In this document: one piece after another, positions 33,688-44,797 of the stretch
Position numbering within the stretch: the first letter of the stretch is position 1
Layout of the letters: each line of letters opens with the position of its first letter
Origin: Neobacillus muris
GTDB taxonomy: Bacteria > Bacillota > Bacilli > Bacillales > Cytobacillaceae
Length of the DNA: 64,000 nucleotides
NCBI RefSeq assembly: GCF_943193175.1
Contig: NZ_CALPDF010000011.1
Span: 1 to 64,000, forward strand
Direction of reading: 5' to 3'
Translations under genes and position numbers: made by a program
Notes under the pieces: model-generated
What the model saw: the letters and a program-made list of their open reading frames with translations, nothing else
Database searches by the model: none
Told to the model about the DNA's origin: nothing

Positions 33688-35127
33688 TCAGCTGCCAGGC
33701 GGCTCTTGATGAACGGTATTTAAGGGTCCAACGGGCTGCGGGATGCGAATGATAAAGCTGGTCCCTTTGTCGATTTCGCTGGATACCTTTATCGTTCCCT
33801 TATGGGCCTCGACAATCCATTTGGCAATCGAAAGCCCCAATCCATGCCCGCCCATTTGCCGGGTGCGGGAGGCATCCGCCCGGTAAAACCGCTCAAATAT
33901 CCTGCTATAGTCTTCTTTTCTAATCCCTATTCCCGTATCCTGGACAATAATTCCCAGTTCCTTTCCTTTTTGGGTGAGGTGGAGCTTTACTTCACCGCCA
34001 TTCGGCGTGTATTTAATCCCATTATCTAATAGGATATATAAAAGCTGAGATAGTTTTTGCTGGTCCCCTGTAACCATTACAGGTCCCTGCCCAATCAAAT
34101 GAAGCGCTATACCCTTAAGTGCAGCCAGCGGGCGGACAGACTCCATGGCTTTTTGGGCCTGCTGGAAGAATTCGAATGATTCCATTGCAAGCTCCAGTCT
34201 ATTGGAGTCGGACCGGGCCAGCGTCAGCAGGTCTGTGACCAAGTGAGACATCCGTTTTATTTCCTGCCTCATATTGGTTAGCATTTTATTGGAGAAGCCG
34301 TCTTTACTCGGTTCGATCGTCATCTCCATGGCATCCACGGACGACAGCAGCACACTTAAAGGAGTCCGCAGTTCGTGCGAGGCATCCGCAACAAACTCCT
34401 GCTGCCGTTTATATGCGCGGCTAATCGGAACCATGGCCCGTTTTGACATGACGGCACTAATGTACATCGCAACGCCAAAAAAAACGAGGCCAATGACAAA
34501 AAGAATCACAAGCATCCAGTGGAATAACTGATAGGCAAACGATATATCCTTCCCAATATATAACTGGCCAATGTACTCCCCTTTTGAATAAAGAGGCTGA
34601 CTTGCAATCATCAGGCGGATATCCTGATCCTGTTCAGGCGGACGAAATTCTCCCATGCCGCCCCGTCCTCTTGGATTCCCTTGAATGTGCACAATTTCTT
34701 TATAAATGCCAGCTGTCCCTTTAAAGCTTTTATTCAGTATCCCAAGCAGCTGTGGCCTCATTCTGGAATTTGCTTCATTTCCCAAAATCAATTCCCCATC
34801 AGAATGAACTACATAGTAAAAAAATTGATTGGCTCCCGCAAACACGACCTCTTGGTCCTGCATGCTGTGGAGATCACTCTGCTGGCTGCTCGATAGATAA
34901 TTTTCAATAAAGCTGGCTTCTTGCTCAATCATCGTTTTTAATTCACGTTCTTGATTGTTTAGAATGACAAAATACAAAACAGAATACACAATGACGATAA
35001 ACAGAATGAGAAATAACATAATCATACCGCTATAAACCCGGATCAGACGTCCTTGTGTATGTTTAAAAACGTCCTTCTCCCGGCGATTCGTGAAGGCGCG
35101 TATAAAAGCAACAAGATTAGTTTTCAA
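33688..35127 (-). CDS. Two-component sensor histidine kinase
   Basis: A 479-residue kinase with two membrane segments (about 33-55 and 202-225) and a sensor loop of about 145 residues outside the cell. The loop includes a Gly/Arg/Met-rich stretch, GNPRGRGGMGEFRPPE. HisKA follows, with His251 in ASHELRTPLSVL and no obvious HAMP. The C-terminal ATPase carries LLDNGIKYTPNGG, DTGIGIRKEDYSRIFERFYR and GLGLSIAKWIV. It partners the OmpR-type regulator encoded just upstream, overlapping it by 11 nt (TTG start at 35127). The promoter evidence suggests the pair controls the MacAB-like efflux operon. Confidence 0.93.
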   Translation of the reverse strand: MKTNLVAFIRAFTNRREKDVFKHTQGRLIRVYSGMIMLFLILFIVIVYSVLYFVILNNQERELKTMIEQEASFIENYLSSSQQSDLHSMQDQEVVFAGANQFFYYVVHSDGELILGNEANSRMRPQLLGILNKSFKGTAGIYKEIVHIQGNPRGRGGMGEFRPPEQDQDIRLMIASQPLYSKGEYIGQLYIGKDISFAYQLFHWMLVILFVIGLVFFGVAMYISAVMSKRAMVPISRAYKRQQEFVADASHELRTPLSVLLSSVDAMEMTIEPSKDGFSNKMLTNMRQEIKRMSHLVTDLLTLARSDSNRLELAMESFEFFQQAQKAMESVRPLAALKGIALHLIGQGPVMVTGDQQKLSQLLYILLDNGIKYTPNGGEVKLHLTQKGKELGIIVQDTGIGIRKEDYSRIFERFYRADASRTRQMGGHGLGLSIAKWIVEAHKGTIKVSSEIDKGTSFIIRIPQPVGPLNTVHQEPPGS

Positions 35128-35791
35128 ACTTATACCCTACCCCTCTGACACTCTGCAGCACACTGGACTTCCCTAGCTTTCCTAATTTTTTGCGAATTAA
35201 TTTAACGGTTGCATCGATGGTTTTAAGCGTAACATCCGCATCAAGCCCCCAAATCCGTTCCAAAATAACCTCACGCGGCAGGACTTGCCCTTTATTTTGC
35301 ACAAATAAATCCAAAAGCTGAAATTCACGGGGACTCAAGCTCATTTCATGATTTCCGGAACGGACCATATGACTTTGACGGTTCAGGATTAAATCACCGA
35401 TTTGCACTTGATCTTCTACGATCGGCGCATAGTTTCTGCGGGATAGTGCACGCAGGCGGGCCAGCAGTTCATCGATCTCAAATGGTTTGACGAGATAATC
35501 ATCCGCACCAGAATCGAGTCCGTTGATTCGGTCTTGGACCGAATCTTTGGCGGTCAACATCAGGATGGCGCCCGAATAACCTTCTTTTCGCAGCCGGCGG
35601 CATACCTCCACACCTGTGCCATTGGGCATCATCCAGTCCATAATCAATACATCATAGTGGGCGGATGTCGCATAGAAACAGGCTTCGTCTCCTTCCATTA
35701 CCCAATCGACCTTGTATCCGCCCTTCTTTTTTAACATATAGGCAATTAATTCACCAAGCCGCTCATCATCTTCAGCCAATAAGATATTCAT
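35117..35791 (-). CDS. OmpR-family response regulator
   Basis: A 224-residue regulator with an N-terminal receiver domain (acidic pocket EDD at 7-9, phospho-Asp52 in LIMDWMMP, and the conserved Lys in LVKPFEIDEL). A C-terminal winged helix follows (SPREFQLLDLFVQNKGQVLP ... VRGVGYKFEN). It heads the two-gene operon with the kinase. The ATG has AAAGGAG upstream. The promoter carries an 11-bp-spaced direct repeat, consistent with autoregulation. Confidence 0.96.
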   Translation of the reverse strand: MNILLAEDDERLGELIAYMLKKKGGYKVDWVMEGDEACFYATSAHYDVLIMDWMMPNGTGVEVCRRLRKEGYSGAILMLTAKDSVQDRINGLDSGADDYLVKPFEIDELLARLRALSRRNYAPIVEDQVQIGDLILNRQSHMVRSGNHEMSLSPREFQLLDLFVQNKGQVLPREVILERIWGLDADVTLKTIDATVKLIRKKLGKLGKSSVLQSVRGVGYKFEN

Positions 35792-35862
35792 GGCTCTGAC
35801 TCCTTTAATATTCGAGTTTATTAATTAGGGCCGCCTTAAACGAATCTCCCTATCCAAACTGA

Positions 35863-35895
35863 ATATTACTAATGGAATCTTAAGACTAACTTAAG
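35863..35895 (-). promoter_or_regulatory. Two-component operon promoter with OmpR-type direct repeat
   Basis: On the minus strand two CTTAAG copies (35890-35895 and 35879-35884) are 11 bp apart. Exactly 10 bp after the second lies the -10 TAATAT (35863-35868). No -35 consensus is present. The layout equals that of the MacAB-like efflux promoter at 16497-16529. Confidence 0.7.
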
Positions 35896-35963
35896 AGGTT
35901 CGCTATCATTTTCATATAGAAAGTTTAAAAAGTGTGTGCCGCTCTGTGTTTTATGACAGCATT

Positions 35964-36002
35964 TGCTTTTATTCGCGAATTCTAGCCTCTTATTTGCGAA
36001 TC
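35964..36002 (+). repeat. Tandem TATTYGCGAAT elements
   Basis: TTTATTCGCGAATTCTAG and then TTATTTGCGAATC, about 22 bp apart, matching the pair at 13519-13553 in sequence and spacing. It lies between the amidohydrolase stop and the two-component promoter. Confidence 0.5.
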
Positions 36003-36071
36003 CGATGAACTATACAAAATCAGCAAAAAAAATAGACTTTCCCGCTAAACGGAAAAGTCCAGATTCACACG

Positions 36072-37304
36072 TCATTTAGAAAGCAGCGCCAATACCGTAT
36101 CTAAAACCACATTGACCCCTTTTTCGCAGTCCTCCCAAGCAGTCCGTTCTTCCTCGCAATGGCTTTTTCCATTGATGCTCGGCACAAACAGCATCGCCGT
36201 TGGAACAAAGCTGGCAATAAACTGCGCATCATGCCCCGCTCCGCTGACCATTCGTTTATTGGAATATCCCAAAGACTCAGTGGATTGCTCTAATAATTGG
36301 CAAAGCTCCGGCTCAAACCAAACTGTATCACGCTCCCACAATTTTGTCGCCGTTACCTCACAGCCCTCATTGACCCCCAAGCTTGAAAGGCCTTCAATGA
36401 TTCCTTTAACCGCATTCACAATTTCCATATCTTTATGGCGGGCTTCCAGCGTAAAGATCACCTTATTCGGGATTACCGTATGAATGCTTGGATACACATT
36501 GACCCGGCCAATTGTAAAAACTAACTCCTCGTCCAACACACTTAAGCGTTTGCGGATTTCATTGATCAAGTTATTCGCTCCAAAAAGGGCATCCTTCCGC
36601 ATGCTCATTGGAGTCGTCCCGGCATGATCGGACTCACCCGTCACTTCGATTTCATAGCAGGCCATGCCCACGACACATTCTACAACACCGATGGACAGCC
36701 CCTCTTTTTCTAAAATCGGTCCCTGCTCGATGTGAAGCTCTAATAAAGCCGCCGCCTCCCTCAGCCGATTTGCCTCGTCCCCTTCATATCCGATGGAACG
36801 TAGAGCCTCTCCAAATGTGATCCCATCTTCATCTGTCTTCTCCATCATGACTTCTTTATCAAATTTCCCTGACAGCACTCCCGATGCCATCATCGAAGGT
36901 TCAAACCTGGCCCCTTCCTCATTGGTAAAATTCACAATGGTAATGGGCATATTCGGTTTGATTTGATTGTCCACCAGCGTCCGCACCACTTCTAAACCCG
37001 TCAAAACGCCGAGAACCCCGTCAAAGCGTCCGCCTTTCTTGACGGAATCCAAATGGGACCCAATGACGATCGGCGGCTTGTTATCAACACCTGGCAATGT
37101 GGCGTACATGCAGCCCATATCGTCAACGGTCACCGTCATTCCAAGCTCCTCACAGCAGGAACGGAAGTAATCTCTTGCCCGGCGGTCGGCCTCTGATAAC
37201 GCTAACCTCGTTACCCCATTATTTTCCGTTCCTCCGAATCCTGCAAATCGTTCTAATTCCAGCCTCAGTCTTTCCCCATTAATTAATAGTTTTTGTTTTT
37301 GCAT
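36072..37304 (-). CDS. M20-family Zn-dependent hydrolase (allantoate amidohydrolase/carbamoylase type)
   Basis: About 410 residues of the hydantoinase/carbamoylase branch of M20 (AllC, HyuC, N-carbamoyl-amino-acid hydrolases). Metal ligands are in GSHLDSVKKGGRFDGVLGV, FTNEEGARF, ELHIEQGP and the C-terminal GAGHDAQF. The dimerisation domain begins near GESDHAGTTPMSMRKDAL. It probably splits the carbamoyl group from an N-carbamoyl acid or allantoate. I choose ATG 37304, preceded by GGGAGGT. An in-frame upstream start would add 29 residues with no such site. It is divergent from the next M20 enzyme. Confidence 0.9.
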   Translation of the reverse strand: MQKQKLLINGERLRLELERFAGFGGTENNGVTRLALSEADRRARDYFRSCCEELGMTVTVDDMGCMYATLPGVDNKPPIVIGSHLDSVKKGGRFDGVLGVLTGLEVVRTLVDNQIKPNMPITIVNFTNEEGARFEPSMMASGVLSGKFDKEVMMEKTDEDGITFGEALRSIGYEGDEANRLREAAALLELHIEQGPILEKEGLSIGVVECVVGMACYEIEVTGESDHAGTTPMSMRKDALFGANNLINEIRKRLSVLDEELVFTIGRVNVYPSIHTVIPNKVIFTLEARHKDMEIVNAVKGIIEGLSSLGVNEGCEVTATKLWERDTVWFEPELCQLLEQSTESLGYSNKRMVSGAGHDAQFIASFVPTAMLFVPSINGKSHCEEERTAWEDCEKGVNVVLDTVLALLSK

Positions 37305-37585
37305 GTCAGACCTCCCACAATTCATTTTTGCACCTGGAATTCCAGACGCCGCATTTCCGCGCAAACGATGGAAAAATTTAGTTAATTCCATTATAGCTTA
37401 CTCGCTGGAGTTTTCATTAGACAGAATATAAGAACTTTGAACTAAATATTCTTATAGTTTGTATGTTTTTTTAACCTGCCGCAAAATCAATGTGAGGGAT
37501 ATCCTTAATCGAAAATAATAATTCTTGAAGTAATTTAGAATATATACTACAATTAATTGCATAAAAATGCACAGAGGAGTCCACC

Positions 37586-38743
37586 ATGTTACCAACTAGT
37601 TTAGTAGATGCAGAATTGAAAGCTTGGGCCATTGAGCAGCGCAGACATTTCCATATGCACCCTGAGTTATCAGGACAAGAATATGCAACAGCTGCCTATG
37701 TAAAAGAGAAATTATCGGAATTTGGCATCCCGATCGATACCCGGTATTCACAGCCAAATGTGATTGGCTATTTTAAAGGAACGGAAGGTGCCAAAACCAT
37801 TGCCCTTCGCGCAGACATGGATGCCCTGCCGCTTCACGAAGAGGGGGACAAACCTTATCTTTCCACGGTTCCCGGTGTTATGCACGGCTGCGGCCATGAT
37901 GGGCATACGGCAATCCTGCTGTCTGCAGCAAAATGGATGAGCCAAAACCCCGGTTTAGTGAAAAATAATATTGTATTGATTTTTCAAAGCTCAGAAGAAG
38001 CTTCGCCAAGCGGAGCCAAGCAGCTGGTACAAGAAGGAATTTTAGACGGAGTCGATGCCATTTACGGCATTCATTTGATGTCTGACGTCCCGCTTGGCAA
38101 AATTGGCTTTGCCACTGGTTATGCTATGGCATCTAGTGATGATTTTGACATTACGATTGAAGGCAAAGGCGGCCATGCCGGCTATCCGCATGATGCTGTC
38201 GATCCCATCTATATCGCCAGCCATTTAATCCAGTCCTTCCAATCCGTCGTAAGCCGCAGCTTAAACCCCTTGCATGCCGGGGTCATTTCCTTTGGAGGAA
38301 TGCAGACGGGCAAATCCTATAATGTGATCCCTTCCGAAGTCAAACTTCAAGGGACCATCCGGGCCTTGACCTACGAAGCAGCTGAACTGATGCATCAAAA
38401 AACGGCTCAGTTGACAGAATCGATATGTGCAAGTTTTGGGGCTAATGGGCACTATGACTTTATTGAAGGAACACTGCCATTATACAACCACCCGGAAGCT
38501 TGCGAATTTGCCAAAACTGTGATCATAAATACCTTTGGCGAAGACGCCTTTATAGAATTGGACCCTGTTCTCGGCGCTGAAGATTTCTCCTTTTATTTAA
38601 AAGAAAAAACGGGCGCATTCATCAATGTTGGGATGAAAAGCGATATCAGCCAATACCCGCACCATCATCCTAAATTTGATATTGACGAAAACGCGATCCC
38701 AGCCGCGATTGAGCTCATGATCCAACTGGCTTTACAAGCTTAA
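37586..38743 (+). CDS. M20-family amidohydrolase (N-acyl amino acid deacylase type)
   Basis: A 385-residue peptidase-M20D protein, like Bacillus N-acyl-amino-acid or hippurate hydrolases. The zinc-binding features are RRHFHMHPELSGQEYATAAY near residue 20, ALRADMDALPL, MHGCGHDGHTA (about 96-106), FQSSEEASPSGA and the terminal GAEDFSFYL. It releases the amino acid from an N-acyl form, though the exact acyl group is unknown. The start ATG follows AGAGGAG. It lies back to back with the carbamoylase-type gene, which suggests linked scavenging of N-blocked amino acids. Confidence 0.92.
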   Translation: MLPTSLVDAELKAWAIEQRRHFHMHPELSGQEYATAAYVKEKLSEFGIPIDTRYSQPNVIGYFKGTEGAKTIALRADMDALPLHEEGDKPYLSTVPGVMHGCGHDGHTAILLSAAKWMSQNPGLVKNNIVLIFQSSEEASPSGAKQLVQEGILDGVDAIYGIHLMSDVPLGKIGFATGYAMASSDDFDITIEGKGGHAGYPHDAVDPIYIASHLIQSFQSVVSRSLNPLHAGVISFGGMQTGKSYNVIPSEVKLQGTIRALTYEAAELMHQKTAQLTESICASFGANGHYDFIEGTLPLYNHPEACEFAKTVIINTFGEDAFIELDPVLGAEDFSFYLKEKTGAFINVGMKSDISQYPHHHPKFDIDENAIPAAIELMIQLALQA

Positions 38744-38802
38744 AAAGGTGTCAGACACTTTTCCCATGGATGTTCTCCAGGTCAGTGTCTGACACCTTTT
38801 TT
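38742..38802 (+). terminator. Two-way terminator with GTGTCAGACAC arms
   Basis: AAAAAGGTGTCAGACAC and GTGTCTGACACCTTTTTT form a 17-bp stem around about 26 nt. It serves the M20 gene on the plus strand and the gal operon on the minus strand. Both arms contain the GTGTCAGACAC palindrome common as a dispersed element in related genomes. Confidence 0.85.
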
Positions 38803-38812
38803 ATCTCTTCAT

Positions 38813-40863
<2,051 letters not shown>

Positions 40864-40877
40864 TCTATACACACCCT

Positions 40878-42368
40878 TTACATGAATGAATCGATGAAAC
40901 GCTTAAATCCTGCTTGTCCTGCCTCATCCCGCTTAAACACACCGGCGTCTTCCAAAACTCGCAAAAATTTCTTTCCTGCTTCTTCACGGACGATGGTTTC
41001 AACATTGTCCTCATTAACACTATTCCCATACTGCGCCTTCAGCTGCTCCGCCCAGGCGGCATGGTATTCTGCAACTGAGGATGATTGGCCAAGAATATAT
41101 TTCTCTACTTCCTTCAATTCTTCCTTCAACCGGGCAGGCAAAACGGCCAGCCCCATAACCTCAATTAGTCCGATGTTTTCCTTCTTGATATGATGCACAT
41201 CTGCGTGCGGATGGAATATCCCGAGCGGATGTTCATCACTTGACCGGTTATTGCGCAGAACTAAATCCAATTCGAAAAAGTCCCCCCGCTTCCGGGCGAT
41301 CGGTGTAATCGTATTATGAGGAGTCTCATTCGTCCTCGCCAAAATGCCCAGCGCCTCGTCACTGTAATTCTTCCATTTATCTAAAATATGGGCACCCGCA
41401 AGCACAAGCTCGTCGGTTTGTTTGGAGCTCAACCGAATGACAGACATCGGCCATTTCACTACAGAGCCCTTTACAGCCGGGAACTCAGCCAGCTCAAAAT
41501 TCCAGTCGGACTCCGCCTTCGCCATCGCAAACTCGTAATTTCCGCCCTGATAATGGTCATGCGATAAAATCGAACCGCCGACTATCGGCAGATCTGCGTT
41601 AGATCCCAGGAAGTAATGCGGAAATTGTTCGACAAATGATAAAATTCTCCGGAACGAATCCGGGCTGATTTTCATGTCCGTATGCTCTTCGGATAACACG
41701 ATGCAATGCTCGTTGTAGTACATATAAGGCGAGTATTGCAAGTACCATGCCTTATCCAGCAGATTCACCCGGATCATCCTATGATTGGAACGGGCCGGAT
41801 GGCCAATTCTCCCGGCATAACCTTCATTCTCCACACAAAGCAGGCATTTTGGATAGGAGGACGGCTTGGCCTCCCGTTCCCGGGCAATACTTTTCGGATC
41901 TTTTTCCGGCTTGGATAAATTGATGGTAATATCCAGTTCCCCATAAGCGGTCGGCACCTTGTATTCAATATTGTTGCGGAGCCGGTTCATTTGAATATAG
42001 TTGTTGCTTTTGCTTAACTGATAAAAATATTTTGTGGCAGCCTCAGGACTCTGCTGATATTTTTCATAAAACAGCCGATTGACCTCTGATGGGCGGGCCA
42101 TAAAGCAGTTAATGAGCTTGCTTGAAAAAATCTCTTTCTCATCAAAAATATCTTCGACGATTCCCTGGCCTACCGCATAGTCGACCATCTGATCCAGCAA
42201 ATCAGGAATGGTTTCCGGTGTCACGGATTCGGTTAAGGCGATTTCGGGAAAGTCCGATAAATGCAGCAGCGACAACACCTGATTTCGTGCATAGATTTCA
42301 TCCTGCTTCTCGATAAGTTCTGCTGCTGCCGCCCGGTCAATAAGCTTCTGTATAAGCTGATAAATCAT
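40878..42368 (-). CDS. galT: UDP-glucose-hexose-1-phosphate uridylyltransferase
   Basis: About 496 residues of the Firmicutes (class II) GalT family, much longer than the 350-residue proteobacterial type. The motifs NRLRNNIEYKVPTAYGELDI and KCLLCVENEGYAGR fit this family, as do PIVGGSILSHDHYQGGNYEF (with the HxH uridylylation site) and NTITPIARKRGDFFELDLVL. It transfers UMP from UDP-glucose to galactose-1-phosphate. ATG 42368 follows AAGGTGAG; the longer upstream frame overlaps galE and has no such site. It follows galE by 10 nt. Confidence 0.95.
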   Translation of the reverse strand: MIYQLIQKLIDRAAAAELIEKQDEIYARNQVLSLLHLSDFPEIALTESVTPETIPDLLDQMVDYAVGQGIVEDIFDEKEIFSSKLINCFMARPSEVNRLFYEKYQQSPEAATKYFYQLSKSNNYIQMNRLRNNIEYKVPTAYGELDITINLSKPEKDPKSIAREREAKPSSYPKCLLCVENEGYAGRIGHPARSNHRMIRVNLLDKAWYLQYSPYMYYNEHCIVLSEEHTDMKISPDSFRRILSFVEQFPHYFLGSNADLPIVGGSILSHDHYQGGNYEFAMAKAESDWNFELAEFPAVKGSVVKWPMSVIRLSSKQTDELVLAGAHILDKWKNYSDEALGILARTNETPHNTITPIARKRGDFFELDLVLRNNRSSDEHPLGIFHPHADVHHIKKENIGLIEVMGLAVLPARLKEELKEVEKYILGQSSSVAEYHAAWAEQLKAQYGNSVNEDNVETIVREEAGKKFLRVLEDAGVFKRDEAGQAGFKRFIDSFM

Positions 42369-42378
42369 GTCTCTCACC

Positions 42379-43368
42379 TTACCTTTGATAGCCGTTTGGA
42401 TGATGCTGATGCCAGTTCCATGCGTCACGGATAATTTGCTGGATCGACGTCCTGGATGGGTTCCAGCCCAGCACCTCTTTTGCCTTGGCAGAAGAAGCAA
42501 TTAGTGTACTTGGGTCACCGGCACGCCGTTCGCCCATTTGTACCGGAATGTCGATCCCCGTTACTTCTTTAGCCGCCTCGATTATTTCTTTGACTGAAAA
42601 TCCTTGGCTGCTGCCAAGATTAAACGTATTGCTCCCGCCGCCATTTTGCAGGTAGCGGAGGGCCAATAGGTGGGCCGCAATTAAATCCTCTACATGAATA
42701 TAGTCACGGATACAAGTTCCATCAGGCGTATCGTAATCCTCGCCGAAAACCGTAATCGCCGGACGTTTCCCTAAAGCCGCTTCCAATACTACCGGAATCA
42801 GATGCGTTTCCGGATGATGGTCTTCACCAATTTGTCCATCATTTCTTGCCCCTGCCACATTGAAATAGCGAAGAGACACATACTGAATGCCATAGGCTTT
42901 TTCACACCAGGCCATCATTTTTTCCATCGTCAGCTTGGTTTCCCCATACGTGTTGGTTGGAATCGCCGCCGCTTCCTCTGTAATCGGCACTACCTTTTGC
43001 TCCCCGTAAACGGCAGCTGTGGAAGAAAAAACGATGTGCTTGACGCCAAAATCCCTCATCGTTTCGAGGACAATTTGTGTCCCGTACACGTTGTTGTCGA
43101 AGTATTTTAACGGCTCCACCATGGATTCTCCAACTAGAGAATTAGCCGCAAAATGCAGGATTCCTTCAATCTGTTCTTTTTCAAAAACGGACTGCATAAA
43201 TTCACGGCTGCGAATATCGCCTTGATAAAAGCGGGACTTCGGATGAACAGCTTCTCTATGTCCTGTTTGCAAGTTATCAATGACGACAACCTCATAGCCC
43301 TGGTCGATTAATTGGTAAACGGCATGGGAACCAATATAGCCTGCACCGCCTAATACAAGAATGCTCAT
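42379..43368 (-). CDS. galE: UDP-glucose 4-epimerase
   Basis: A 329-residue extended SDR enzyme. The NAD-binding motif GGAGYIGSHAVYQL is at the N-terminus, FAANSLVGESM and SSTAAVYGE supply the catalytic Ser/Thr region, and the Tyr-Lys pair is in TNTYGETKLTMEKMM. The C-terminus has WNPSR. It interconverts UDP-galactose and UDP-glucose. The start overlaps the galK stop by 4 nt, indicating coupling. Confidence 0.96.
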   Translation of the reverse strand: MSILVLGGAGYIGSHAVYQLIDQGYEVVVIDNLQTGHREAVHPKSRFYQGDIRSREFMQSVFEKEQIEGILHFAANSLVGESMVEPLKYFDNNVYGTQIVLETMRDFGVKHIVFSSTAAVYGEQKVVPITEEAAAIPTNTYGETKLTMEKMMAWCEKAYGIQYVSLRYFNVAGARNDGQIGEDHHPETHLIPVVLEAALGKRPAITVFGEDYDTPDGTCIRDYIHVEDLIAAHLLALRYLQNGGGSNTFNLGSSQGFSVKEIIEAAKEVTGIDIPVQMGERRAGDPSTLIASSAKAKEVLGWNPSRTSIQQIIRDAWNWHQHHPNGYQR

Positions 43369-44546
43369 TTTACTTCCTCCAGATCAATCTCTTTTGCCCC
43401 GTCGCCAATGCTTGCCACATAGAAATCAGCCGCATAGCCAACCTTCTCTTGATAGGCTGCCCCAACGTTTTCAATGAAGTTTTCCACTGTTTCATTCTCA
43501 ACAATTGCAATCGCACAACCGCCAAAGCCTGCCCCTGTCATCCGGGCACCAAGCACACCCGGCTGATTCCAAGCTGCTTCTACTAAGCTGTCCAGCTCTA
43601 CTCCTGTCACCTCGTAGTCATCGCGGAGCGAAATATGGGATTGGTTCATCAGCTGGCCGAATGCTTCCAAATTGCCTGCCTTTAATTCTTCCAGCGCCTT
43701 CAACGTTCTTACATTTTCATAGACAGCATGCTTAGCCCGTTTGCGGACGATTTCATTGGCAATCAAGTGCTGATGTTCATCAAACTGCTGTTCAGTCAGT
43801 TGTCCGAGGGCCTCGATTGGAAGCTGCTGCTGAAGCTGCGACAGGGCCAGTTCACATTCACTCCTGCGCTCATTGTATTTTGAATCAGCCAACTCACGTC
43901 GTTTGTTCGTATTCATAATGATAATTTTATGGTTTTCAAGTTCAATAGGGGCATACTCGTAGTTTAATGTTTGGCAATCCAAAAGAATACCGGCATTCTC
44001 TTTCCCCATCCCAATGGCAAATTGGTCCATAATTCCGCTGTTGACACCGATGAATTCATTTTCAACCCGCTTGCCAATCTTGATGAGATCAAGCCGCGGA
44101 ATTCCCAATTGGAATAATCCACTTGCCATGACCCCAGTTAACAATTCAATGGAAGCCGATGAGGACAAGCCTGCGCCGTTTGGAATATTCCCCTGGATCG
44201 CACATTCAAAGCCGGCCGGAATGTGATAGCCTGCATCCAAAATGTAACGGATCATGCCCTTCGGGTAGTTCGCCCAGCCGTGTGTTTTGTCATAATTTAA
44301 TTCATTTAAATTGAATTCAATGATTCCCTGATCTGGAAAATTGGCTGAGTAAAGCCGGACAAGCTGGTCTTCCCGCTTCCGGGCAACCGCATAGGTTCCG
44401 TAAGTAATCGCACATGGAAAAACATGGCCGCCATTGTAGTCGGTATGTTCCCCAATTAAATTAATTCGCCCTGGAGCAAAAAAAGCCTGCTTGGGCAATA
44501 GGTGAAACAATTCTAAAAATGTTTTGTTTAGCGATGTTATTTCCAT
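43365..44546 (-). CDS. galK: Galactokinase
   Basis: A 393-residue GHMP kinase and the first gene of the gal operon. The galactokinase signature (FFAPGRINLIGEHTDYNGGH) is near residues 22-41, the ATP-binding PNGAGLSSSASIELL is near 125, and the third motif is RMTGAGFGGCAIAIV. It makes galactose-1-phosphate from galactose. The start ATG 44546 has AGGAGGG 7 to 8 nt upstream. Confidence 0.96.
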   Translation of the reverse strand: MEITSLNKTFLELFHLLPKQAFFAPGRINLIGEHTDYNGGHVFPCAITYGTYAVARKREDQLVRLYSANFPDQGIIEFNLNELNYDKTHGWANYPKGMIRYILDAGYHIPAGFECAIQGNIPNGAGLSSSASIELLTGVMASGLFQLGIPRLDLIKIGKRVENEFIGVNSGIMDQFAIGMGKENAGILLDCQTLNYEYAPIELENHKIIIMNTNKRRELADSKYNERRSECELALSQLQQQLPIEALGQLTEQQFDEHQHLIANEIVRKRAKHAVYENVRTLKALEELKAGNLEAFGQLMNQSHISLRDDYEVTGVELDSLVEAAWNQPGVLGARMTGAGFGGCAIAIVENETVENFIENVGAAYQEKVGYAADFYVASIGDGAKEIDLEEVK

Positions 44547-44626
44547 TTATATACCCTCCTGTGACCGATTGCAGTTAATTTGTAATCCCTTTCATTTATT
44601 AAAGAGGTAAACCTTTTCTACTGCCT

Positions 44627-44681
44627 ATTCTACTCTTATAAATAAAAACTGGCAATGATTTTTACTAAAACATTTACTAAA
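44627..44681 (-). promoter_or_regulatory. gal operon promoter and candidate GalR operator
   Basis: Minus-strand -35 TTGCCA (44650-44655), a 17-bp spacer, and -10 TAGAAT (44627-44632). Just upstream, TTTACTAAA occurs twice on the plus strand (44661-44669 and 44673-44681) around AAACATTT, a LacI-family-like operator. A second small inverted repeat, AGGTAAACCT, lies at about 44606-44615. Confidence 0.65.
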
Positions 44682-44797
44682 AAATTTAACCGAAAAATTT
44701 TGTTTGATATTTCGAACTATTCACGACTTAACTATCTATCAAATTGAATTTAAGTGTTTTATAATAGAAATGTTATTTTTAGGAAGGGAATGTAGAT

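Noticed and set aside
38742-38802. GTGTCAGACAC palindromes as a mobile-element end
   Set aside because: The two arms form one normal two-way terminator between convergent genes; no transposase or target duplication is seen.
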